Part shown: one piece after another, positions 18,041 through 25,160 of the stretch
Layout of the letters: each line of letters starts with the position of its first letter
How positions within the stretch are numbered: the first letter of the stretch is position 1
Assembly (NCBI GenBank): GCA_030432755.1
Contig: JAUILZ010000033.1
Coordinates: 1-35,423 of the forward strand
Direction: 5' to 3'
Origin: Gammaproteobacteria bacterium
GTDB taxonomy: Bacteria > Pseudomonadota > Gammaproteobacteria > Arenicellales > Poriferihabitantaceae
DNA length: 35,423 nt
Notes under the pieces: generated by a model
Databases searched by the model: none
What the model was told of the DNA's origin: nothing
What the model saw: the letters and a program-made list of their open reading frames with translations, nothing else
Position numbers and translations under genes: made by a program

Positions 18041-18100
18041 GGGCCGCACTCGGCCGGGCCGCGTTCGGCTGGGCCGCACTCGGCCGGGGCACACCCGGCC
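18041..18100. repeat. Four 15-nt GC-rich tandem repeats
   Basis: Four units follow one another without gaps: GGGCCGCACTCGGCC, GGGCCGCGTTCGGCT, GGGCCGCACTCGGCC and GGGGCACACCCGGCC. Units 1 and 3 are identical. The array lies between the divergent alpha/beta-hydrolase and MBL-fold genes, so it may affect the promoter region, or be a neutral minisatellite. Confidence 0.8.
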
Positions 18101-18176
18101 GCGCCGAACACGGTCGCAAGGGAACCCCGGGGCGGCAGTGCGGGTCAAAGTGGGTCCGACCACCAAGGATCCGTCG

Positions 18177-19007
18177 ATGATCAGGAAATACCTCATGGCG
18201 CTGACGTTGCTGGGCATGACGTCGCTGCCGGGCTGGGCTCAGGACCCGGAGCGCGCCATCACGCAAATCACTGGCGATGTCTACCGTTTCCAGAATCAGT
18301 TCCACTATTCCATCTTCGTGATCACCGGAGACGGCGTGGTGATGACCGACCCCATCAACGCCGAGGCGGCGGACTGGCTGGTGGGCGAGATCGCCACCAT
18401 GACCGACCAGCCGGTCACGCACCTGGTCTACAGCCACAGCCATGGCGACCATGCCTCCGGCGGCGCGTTCATCGACGCGCCCGAGGTGATCGCCCACGCC
18501 AATGCGCCGGAAACCATCGATGGCGTGGCGCCGACGCGGCGCTTCGAGGACGAGTTGATCTTCGCGGAAGGGTCGAAGATGTTTGAGCTCACCTACCTTG
18601 GCCCCGGCCACGGCCAGGACCTCGTTGCCATGGTGGTTCGCCCGGAAAACGTCGCCTTCGTGGTGGACGCGGTATCCGCCAGGCGGCTCTTCTACCGGGA
18701 CTTCCCGGGTTCCAACGTGGACGACTGGATCGACCAGGTGCGACGCGTCACCGAGCTGGATTTCGATATCCTGGCGGGCGGTCACGGTCCGCTGGGAGAC
18801 AAGGGAGACGCGATCGCGGGGCTTGAGTACCTCGAGACGTTGCGCGCCAGGGTGCTCGAGGGATTGAGCGCGGGGAAGACCGTTGAGGAACTCAAGTCGG
18901 AGATCACCATGGCCGAGTACAGCGACTGGCAGGCCTACGACACCTGGCGCGAGCTCAATGTCGAGGGCATGGCACGGCATCTCCAGGAGATCGGCGCGGT
19001 GAAGTGA
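18177..19007 (+). CDS. Secreted metallo-beta-lactamase-fold hydrolase
   Basis: 276 residues from ATG 18177 with a signal peptide (residues 1-21, cut after GWAQ), so it acts in the periplasm. The zinc motif HxHxDH is 'SHSHGDH' (H87, H89, D91, H92). Later ligands are plausible in 'LGPGHGQD' and 'GGHGPLGD'. Relatives include quinoprotein-relay and stand-alone MBL hydrolases. The substrate is unknown. Thirteen additional in-frame codons precede the ATG but would hide the signal peptide. It converges on the aminotransferase gene with 22 nt between the stops. Confidence 0.87.
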   Translation: MIRKYLMALTLLGMTSLPGWAQDPERAITQITGDVYRFQNQFHYSIFVITGDGVVMTDPINAEAADWLVGEIATMTDQPVTHLVYSHSHGDHASGGAFIDAPEVIAHANAPETIDGVAPTRRFEDELIFAEGSKMFELTYLGPGHGQDLVAMVVRPENVAFVVDAVSARRLFYRDFPGSNVDDWIDQVRRVTELDFDILAGGHGPLGDKGDAIAGLEYLETLRARVLEGLSAGKTVEELKSEITMAEYSDWQAYDTWRELNVEGMARHLQEIGAVK

Positions 19008-19029
19008 CCCCGCCGCGCCGCGCAGGGCG

Positions 19030-20403
19030 TCAGTCCGGATCGATCCCGGCGTAGAGATCGCTGAAGCTCGCGTCGATGGCCTGCTCGAAGAACGCCACGT
19101 CCTCCATCTGGATGCAGAGTGGCGGGCAAATGCGCAGCACGTTCTTGTAGGCACCGGACTTCGACGCCACCAGGCCGTGGTGGCGGGTGAGCTGGAACAG
19201 GTGGTGCATTTCGTCCGGCGCGGGCTCCTTCGTCGCCCGGTCCTTCACCAGTTCCGCCGCCATCATCAGGCCGCGTCCGCGCACGTCGCCGACGAGGTCG
19301 TACTTCTCCTGCATCCGCTCAAGCACCTGCAATAGCGCGGCGCCCACCTCGCGCGCGTTGTCGATGAGCGCGCATTCGTCGATCACGCGCAGCACTGCGC
19401 GACCCGCGGAACAGGACACCGGGTTGGCGCCGTAGGTGTTGAAGTAGAACTTGTCCGCCATGGCCTCGGCGATGTCCCGTTTCGCCACCACCGCGCCGAG
19501 CGGGTAGCCGTTGCCGATCCCCTTGGCGAGCACCACGATGTCGGGCACCACGTCCTGGGCCTCGAAGGCCCAGTAGCCCTGGCCGGTGCGGCCGAAGCCG
19601 GACTGGACCTCGTCCACGATGCAGACACCACCGGCGGCGCGGACGCGCTCGAAGGCGCCCGCGAGGTAGCCGTCGGGCGACGGCACGATGCCGCCGTAGC
19701 CCTGTATCGGTTCGAAGAACATGCCGGCGATGCGGCCATTGGTGGCGTAGTGGATCGCGCGCTCGATGTCGTCGAGGTAGGGCTCGACGCCCGGTCCGTG
19801 GATGCCGCGATACTGGTCCGGGTTGGGGACGAACTGGATGCCGCCGAGCAGCGGCACCGGGTGGCGGAAGCCATGGATGCCGGTCACCGACTGGGCGCCG
19901 AAGGTGGCGCCGTGATAGGCATTGGTGAGCGACAGGATATCGATATTGCGGGTATGGGAGCGTGCCAGCAGGAGCGCGAAGTCGATGGCCTCGGCGCCGG
20001 AATTGGTGAAGTGCACCACCCATTCCTCGCCCGCGGGGAACTTCGCCGCCAGTTCCTCGGCGAGGTGCGCCGGCACCGGGTGGAAGAACATGGTGGTGCA
20101 GTGCTGGATCTGTGCCGCCTGGTGCTGCACCGCGGCGGTGACCGCGGGATTGTTGTAGCCGATGCTGACGCAGAGGTTCTGGCTCAGGCAGTCGAGATAC
20201 TGGTTGCCCTGTTCGTCCCACAGGTACTGGTCCTGGCCGCGCTGGAAGATGAGCGGCGTTCTGTACGGGACGAAGGCGCGCTGGGAGGCGGCGTAATAGC
20301 GTTCGCGGCGCGCGACGATGGCGTCGGTGTTCCAGTCCACGGGAAGGGTGAAGTGATCCGGGTCGCCCTGGATGCGGCTGGAGATTCGGGTCGTGGTTTT
20401 CAT
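19030..20403 (-). CDS. Class III PLP aminotransferase, alanine-glyoxylate/AGXT2-like
   Basis: 457 residues, full length. The PLP lysine is K294 in 'LAKGIGNGYPLGAVV'. The cofactor aspartate is D264 in 'IVDEVQSGFGRTG'. 'TNSGAEAIDFAL' binds the phosphate. The closest familiar relatives are AGXT2-type alanine-glyoxylate and beta-amino-acid/omega-aminotransferases that transfer an amino group from a side-chain or secondary metabolite amine to glyoxylate or pyruvate. The ATG at 20403 overlaps the stop of the upstream TetR gene by 4 nt, so the two are co-transcribed and the regulator probably controls this enzyme. In this setting it may handle an amino acid product of the demethylation genes on the other side of the shared promoter. 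Confidence 0.87.
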   Translation of the reverse strand: MKTTTRISSRIQGDPDHFTLPVDWNTDAIVARRERYYAASQRAFVPYRTPLIFQRGQDQYLWDEQGNQYLDCLSQNLCVSIGYNNPAVTAAVQHQAAQIQHCTTMFFHPVPAHLAEELAAKFPAGEEWVVHFTNSGAEAIDFALLLARSHTRNIDILSLTNAYHGATFGAQSVTGIHGFRHPVPLLGGIQFVPNPDQYRGIHGPGVEPYLDDIERAIHYATNGRIAGMFFEPIQGYGGIVPSPDGYLAGAFERVRAAGGVCIVDEVQSGFGRTGQGYWAFEAQDVVPDIVVLAKGIGNGYPLGAVVAKRDIAEAMADKFYFNTYGANPVSCSAGRAVLRVIDECALIDNAREVGAALLQVLERMQEKYDLVGDVRGRGLMMAAELVKDRATKEPAPDEMHHLFQLTRHHGLVASKSGAYKNVLRICPPLCIQMEDVAFFEQAIDASFSDLYAGIDPD

Positions 20404-21059
20404 TGCGGTGTTCCTGCGTGACTGGCGATGCCCAGGCAGCCGTCGATATGGCGATCGCACAGCGCCTGGGCGGATTTTCGGGTCAGGCGATCCTTGCCGG
20501 TGGCGAGACTGTTCCACAGGCCGTCGTCGAGAATATACAGCCCGAGGGCGCATTCCTTCGCATCGATGGCGATGCCGCGGTCACGGGCGGCCTCGTCGAA
20601 CAGCGCCTCGACGATCGTGGTGACCTTGCGGCTGGTGCGGCGAATGGGGCGAGCGAACTCGGGGTGGTGGCGGCTGGCATTGGTGAACGCCTGCCACGCC
20701 GCCGCCATTTCCCAGGAGTAGGTGGGCGGGGCGAAGGACGACCGGGCAACCAGCCGCAGTCGGGTCTCCGCGGGCTGCTCCGTGTCTGCGGCAATGGCGG
20801 ACTTGATGGCGATGGATTCCCGGTACCAGTCTTCCAGGGCGGCCAGCAGCAGCGCCTCCTTGCTGTCGAAGTAGTGCGCGATAAGGCCGCGCGAAGCTCC
20901 CGCCGCATCGCATATGCGCTCCACCGTGGCGCCCTGGATATCGTGCCGGGCCACCGTCTGGATCGCGGCGCGCAGCAGGCTGAGGCGGCGAAATTCGCGG
21001 TTCTCCTCCCGGCTGCGCCGCCGCGGAGCACCCTCCCGGCGGCGGAAATTGGGATTCAT
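20400..21059 (-). CDS. TetR-family transcriptional regulator, BetI-like
   Basis: 219 residues. The helix-turn-helix spans about residues 44-64 ('ATVERICDAAGASRGLIAHY FDSKEALL' region), after a basic arginine-rich N-terminus. The C-terminal ligand domain resembles BetI-type regulators, whose known effectors include choline. ATG 21059 is chosen; an in-frame ATG at 21122 would place the start inside the divergent promoter. It lies between the aminotransferase (overlapping by 4 nt) and the divergent MttB-like gene, the classic position for a local repressor of both transcripts. A 12-bp palindrome in the intergenic gap is a likely operator. Confidence 0.85.
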   Translation of the reverse strand: MNPNFRRREGAPRRRSREENREFRRLSLLRAAIQTVARHDIQGATVERICDAAGASRGLIAHYFDSKEALLLAALEDWYRESIAIKSAIAADTEQPAETRLRLVARSSFAPPTYSWEMAAAWQAFTNASRHHPEFARPIRRTSRKVTTIVEALFDEAARDRGIAIDAKECALGLYILDDGLWNSLATGKDRLTRKSAQALCDRHIDGCLGIASHAGTPQ

Positions 21060-21099
21060 CGACCGGCCTTGCCCATGATAAGAAAATATTGGACGACCA

Positions 21100-21111
21100 T
21101 CATAATTATGA
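21100..21111. promoter_or_regulatory. Perfect 12-bp palindrome, candidate TetR operator
   Basis: TCATAATTATGA lies in the short AT-rich gap between the divergent TetR/aminotransferase and MttB/flavoprotein operons. This is the only strongly AT-rich stretch for several kilobases. Symmetry, length and position fit a TetR dimer site that covers both promoters. Confidence 0.5.
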
Positions 21112-21146
21112 CTATTATTCAATAAAACCCGAATGGGCTCAATCCC

Positions 21147-22742
21147 GTGGAACTATCACTCCAGCCCACCGATACGTCTCTGCCGCAAAGCGGCGCCCCG
21201 GCCGGCGCGGACGGACAACGGCCCCGGCGCGCGGGACGCGACCGGCGGCTTGCAGCGAGGAAGGCCCCGGTGGCGGGACGCGCGCCCTGCATCCTGCGCC
21301 GCATTGTTACCTACGACATCCTCTCCGAGGAGGGGCTCTGCCTGATCGAGGAGAACGCCGACGCCATCCTGCGGGACGTGGGCCTGTCGGTACGCAACGA
21401 TCCAGAGGCGCTGCGCCTCTACCGCGACGCGGGCGCGGACGTGCAGGGCGACCGCGTGCGCTTCGAGCCCGGCATGTGTCGCCGGATCATTTCCGCCTCG
21501 GCGCCCGCCAGCTTCACCCAGCACGCGCGCAATCCCGGCAACAGCGTGACCATCGGCGGCGATCACACGGTGCTGGCGCCCTCCTGGGGTCCGCCCTTCG
21601 TGCACGACCTCGACCGCGGCCGACGCTATGCCACGCTGTCGGACCTGTACGAGCTGGTGAAGATCCACCAGACCATACCCTGGCTGCATCATTCCGGGGG
21701 CATCGTCTGCGAACCGGTGGACATCCCGGTCAACAAGCGCCATCTCGATATCCTGCTCGCGCATTTCCGCTATTCGGATCGCGCCTGCTTCGGCGCGCTG
21801 ATCGGCGAGGAGCGCGCGGCGGATTCGGTGGCCATGGCGCGGATCGTGTTCGGCGACGAATTCGTGGAGCACAACTGCGTGCTTTATTCCGTGGCCAACA
21901 CCAATGCGCCGCTTGTGCTCGACGCCGCCATGTCCGGCGCGCTCCGCACCTACGCCGCCAGCAACCAGGCGGTGGCCTGCACACCGTGGACCCTGGCCGG
22001 CGCCATGAGCCCGTGCACCGTGGCCGGGACGCTGTCCCAGGTGCTGGCGGAGGCGCTCGCGGTCTGCACCCTGACCCAACTCGTGCGCCCCGGTGCGCCC
22101 TGCCTGATGGGCTGCTTCGCCACCGCGATCTCGATGCAGTCGGGCGCGCCCACCTTCGGCACCCCGGAGGCGGCGAAGCTGGTGCTCGCGGCGGGGCAAC
22201 TGGCGCGCCGGCTCGGCCTGCCGCTGCACACGGTGGGATCGCTGTCGGCGTCCAAGCTGCCCGACGCGCAGGCGGAGCAGGAGGCGGTGATGGGCCTCAC
22301 CATGGCGGTGCTGGCGGGGGCCAACTTCATCAACCACGCCACCGGCTGGCTCGAGGGCGGCCTGGTGACCGGCTACGAGAAGACCATGATCGACGCCGAC
22401 CTCTGCGGCAAGCTGGTGGATTTCTGCCGCGGCATCGACCTGTCCGCGGAAGCCCAGGCGCTGGAGGCGATCTACGAGACCCCGCCCGGCGCCCACTTCC
22501 TTGCCCATCCCCACACGCTGCGCAACTTCGACAGCGCGTTCTACCGCTCCAGTGTTGCCGACAACAACGCCTACGAACAGTGGTGCGCGGACGGCGCCCT
22601 GGATGCGGCGACGCGCGCCAACAGGCTGTGGAAAAAGGCGCTGGCGGAATACGAGGAGCCCGCCATGGATCCCGCGATCCGGGAAGCACTCGAGGATTAC
22701 GTGACCCGCCGCAAGGCGGCGCTCCCCGATCGCTGGTACTGA
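21147..22742 (+). CDS. MttB-family methyltransferase without pyrrolysine (trimethylamine/betaine type)
   Basis: 531 residues from GTG 21147. The basic N-terminal leader (residues ~25-50) and the following 'ILSEEGLCLIEENADAILRDVGL' type stretch are typical of bacterial MttB homologues. The TIM-barrel core includes 'GANFINHATGWLEGGL'. The frame is uninterrupted by any amber codon, so this is a non-Pyl member. A characterised relative, MtgB, demethylates glycine betaine and passes the methyl group to a corrinoid protein. No corrinoid protein, reductive activator or methyltransferase-2 gene is present in this window, so the methyl acceptor is an open question. It starts a run with two FAD/GcvT flavoproteins (6-nt gap, then 4-nt overlap). 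No strong ribosome-binding site is seen before the GTG. Confidence 0.85.
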   Translation: MELSLQPTDTSLPQSGAPAGADGQRPRRAGRDRRLAARKAPVAGRAPCILRRIVTYDILSEEGLCLIEENADAILRDVGLSVRNDPEALRLYRDAGADVQGDRVRFEPGMCRRIISASAPASFTQHARNPGNSVTIGGDHTVLAPSWGPPFVHDLDRGRRYATLSDLYELVKIHQTIPWLHHSGGIVCEPVDIPVNKRHLDILLAHFRYSDRACFGALIGEERAADSVAMARIVFGDEFVEHNCVLYSVANTNAPLVLDAAMSGALRTYAASNQAVACTPWTLAGAMSPCTVAGTLSQVLAEALAVCTLTQLVRPGAPCLMGCFATAISMQSGAPTFGTPEAAKLVLAAGQLARRLGLPLHTVGSLSASKLPDAQAEQEAVMGLTMAVLAGANFINHATGWLEGGLVTGYEKTMIDADLCGKLVDFCRGIDLSAEAQALEAIYETPPGAHFLAHPHTLRNFDSAFYRSSVADNNAYEQWCADGALDAATRANRLWKKALAEYEEPAMDPAIREALEDYVTRRKAALPDRWY

Positions 22743-22748
22743 GTACCC

Positions 22749-25160
22749 GTGAGCCGCGCCAGCACGGTCGTCATCGGTGGCGGCGCCATCGGCCTCAGCG
22801 TGGCCTGGCACCTGGGCCAGCGGGGCGCGGAGGATGTCGTGCTGCTGGAACGCAATCGGCTCACCAGCGGCACGTCCTGGCATGCGGCGGGCATCGTCGG
22901 CCCGCTGCGTTCGAGCTACAACCTCACGGCGCTGGCGCGCTACGGCGTGGAACTGTTCGCCCGCCTCGAATCGGAGACCGGCCAGGCCACCGGCTACCGC
23001 CAGACCGGGGGCATGTGGCTTGCGCAGTCCCCGCAGAGGATGATCGAACTGCGCCGCATGCAGGCGCTCGGGGATATGCACGGCCTGCACGCGCGATTGC
23101 TGACGCCGGAAGAAGCACGGGAACGCTTTCCGCTGCTTGATGGCGGTGGCCTGGCCGGCGCCCTGTGGGTGGACGAGGATGGCCAGGTCAACCCGGTGGA
23201 CCTGTGCATGGCCTATGCCCGTGGCGCGCGCCGCGCCGGGGTATCGATCCGTGAGCACAGCGGCGTCGCGCGCATGGAGAAGCGGGGCGATCGCATCTCC
23301 GCGCTGGCGCTGGATTCCGGCGATGAGATACCGGTGGCGCGGGTGATCAACTGCGCCGGCCTGTGGGCGGGACAGGTGGCGGCGATGGCGGGCGCCACGG
23401 CGCCGCTGGCTACGGTGGAGCACATGTACGTTGTGAGCGAGCCGGTTCCCGGTCTGCCCGACCCCTGTCCCATCGTGCGCGACCTCGACAGCGGCATCTA
23501 TCTCAAGGGCGATGCCGGCCGGCTGCTGCTCGGCCAGTTCGAGGCCAATGCGCGCGCCTGGAATCCATCCAGCGTGGATCCGGACGCCGACTTCCTCGAA
23601 TTTCCCGAGGACTGGGACCACGTGGAACCGATGCTGCGGGCGGGCATCGCGCGCGTACCCGTGCTGGGAGACCGTGGCATCACCCGTTTCCTCAACGGGC
23701 CGGAAAGCTTTACCCCGGATACCCGCCAGCTCATGGGTCGCGTGCCGGGTTTCGAAAACTTCTACATCGCCGCGGGATTCAATTCCATCGGCATCATGTC
23801 CTCCGCCGGTGTCGGTCGCGTCATGGCGGACTGGATGCTGGACGGCGGGGCACCGATGGATCTCTGGGACGTGGATATCCGGCGCATGCTTCCCGGTGAT
23901 GGCGATCCGGATTTTCTCGCCGCACGCATCCCGGAGTCGGTGTGCAACCAGTTCGCAATCCACTGGCCATTCAAGCAGTACCGGAGCGGCAGGGGCCGGA
24001 TGCGCTCGCCCTGGCATGACCGCATGGCGGCCGCGGGCGCGGTGTTCGGTGCACCCACGGGATGGGAACGGCCTCTGTGGTTCGCCGACGGAGAATCGGA
24101 ATGCGACTTTCAGTACAGCCACGAAGCGCAGTCCTGGTGGCCCGCCGCGGCGCGGGAATCGGACCGGTTGATGCATTCCGGGGCGCTGTTCGATCTCTCG
24201 CCGTTTACCAAGATCGATGTCGAGGGCGAGGGCGCGGGAGAGGCATTGCAGCGTCTCTGCACCAATGCCATCGACGTTGCGCCCGGGCGCGTGGTCTACA
24301 CCCTGATGCTGAACGAACGCGGCGGGATCGAGGCAGAGGCCACCGTCACCCGCGTTGCCGACGAACACTGGCGGCTGGTGACGGGTGCAGCCACCCGGGT
24401 CCGTGACCTCGACCGACTGCGGCGCCTCCTGCCAGCCGGCGTTCGGCTTGCGGACCGTACCGAGGCGGAAGCCGTACTCGGCGTGATGGGGCCCGCCAGC
24501 AGGGCATTGCTGGCCGACGTGCTCGACGACGCCGCGGTGCTCGACGGTCTCGCTTTTTCCACCGCCGGATCAGCGGTCATTCGCGGTACTCCGGTGCGTC
24601 TCGCGCGGATCAGCTTCGCCGGAGAATTCGGGTACGAGTTGTACTGTCCCGCCGACAACGCCGACGGTATGCTCGACGCGATCACAGTAACGATGCCGAA
24701 GCACGGTATCGGCTTCGCCGGCCACTTCTGCCTCGATGCCTGCCGGCTGGAAAAGGGCTATCCCCACTGGGGACATGACATCGGTACCGACGACGATCCC
24801 GTCAGCGCGGGGCTCATGTTTGCCGTCCGGCTCGAGGGTGGATTCGACTTCGTCGGCCGCGAGGCGGTCGCCGCGCTGCAGCGCGATCCGCCGCCAACGC
24901 GCCGGGTACTGTTCGCCGTCAGTGCTGATCAGCCCCTGTTGTTGCACGACGAGCCTATCTACCGCAACGGCGAAATCGTCGGACGCAGCACCTCCGGTGG
25001 ACTCGGTTTCCGTACCGGGCATGCACTCACTATGGGTTACGTGCAGGGCGCGGGCGAATCGTCGGCGCGCTGGGAAATAGATGTTGCGGGCGAGCGCTTC
25101 GCGATGACGCCACTGGACGTTCCACCCTATGACCCCTCGGGAAGGAGAATGAAGGCATGA
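22749..25160 (+). CDS. FAD-dependent dimethylglycine/sarcosine dehydrogenase-like protein with GcvT domain (paralogue 1)
   Basis: 803 residues. The N-terminal DAO-type FAD domain starts with 'VVIGGGAIGLSVAWHL' (residues ~7-22). H45 in 'SGTSWHAAG' matches the histidine that binds FAD covalently in dimethylglycine dehydrogenases. A linker (FAO_M-like, ~380-440) leads to a C-terminal GcvT/aminomethyltransferase domain (~440-800) with 'LNERGGIEAEATVTR' and 'RLEKGYPHWGHDI'. The family oxidises an N-methyl group and transfers the formaldehyde unit to tetrahydrofolate. GTG start 6 nt after the MttB-like stop implies co-translation. The partner paralogue overlaps its stop by 4 nt. Confidence 0.87.
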   Translation: MSRASTVVIGGGAIGLSVAWHLGQRGAEDVVLLERNRLTSGTSWHAAGIVGPLRSSYNLTALARYGVELFARLESETGQATGYRQTGGMWLAQSPQRMIELRRMQALGDMHGLHARLLTPEEARERFPLLDGGGLAGALWVDEDGQVNPVDLCMAYARGARRAGVSIREHSGVARMEKRGDRISALALDSGDEIPVARVINCAGLWAGQVAAMAGATAPLATVEHMYVVSEPVPGLPDPCPIVRDLDSGIYLKGDAGRLLLGQFEANARAWNPSSVDPDADFLEFPEDWDHVEPMLRAGIARVPVLGDRGITRFLNGPESFTPDTRQLMGRVPGFENFYIAAGFNSIGIMSSAGVGRVMADWMLDGGAPMDLWDVDIRRMLPGDGDPDFLAARIPESVCNQFAIHWPFKQYRSGRGRMRSPWHDRMAAAGAVFGAPTGWERPLWFADGESECDFQYSHEAQSWWPAAARESDRLMHSGALFDLSPFTKIDVEGEGAGEALQRLCTNAIDVAPGRVVYTLMLNERGGIEAEATVTRVADEHWRLVTGAATRVRDLDRLRRLLPAGVRLADRTEAEAVLGVMGPASRALLADVLDDAAVLDGLAFSTAGSAVIRGTPVRLARISFAGEFGYELYCPADNADGMLDAITVTMPKHGIGFAGHFCLDACRLEKGYPHWGHDIGTDDDPVSAGLMFAVRLEGGFDFVGREAVAALQRDPPPTRRVLFAVSADQPLLLHDEPIYRNGEIVGRSTSGGLGFRTGHALTMGYVQGAGESSARWEIDVAGERFAMTPLDVPPYDPSGRRMKA

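Noticed and set aside
17987..18217. 77-codon N-terminal extension of the alpha/beta hydrolase
   Set aside because: It reads through the 15-nt tandem repeat as Arg/Pro/Gly repeats and would overlap the MBL gene start; the family N-terminus begins at 17986.
21089..23140. Long plus-strand open frame overlapping the MttB-like gene in another frame
   Set aside because: Arg/Gly/Pro-rich low-complexity translation with no motif; the in-frame MttB homologue explains the region.
21156..24368. Very long open frame (over 1000 codons) on the minus strand
   Set aside because: It lies opposite the MttB-like and first flavoprotein genes, whose translations carry clear family motifs. The antisense frame gives His/Arg/Ala-rich sequence without domains, as expected where GC-rich codons leave the opposite strand open.
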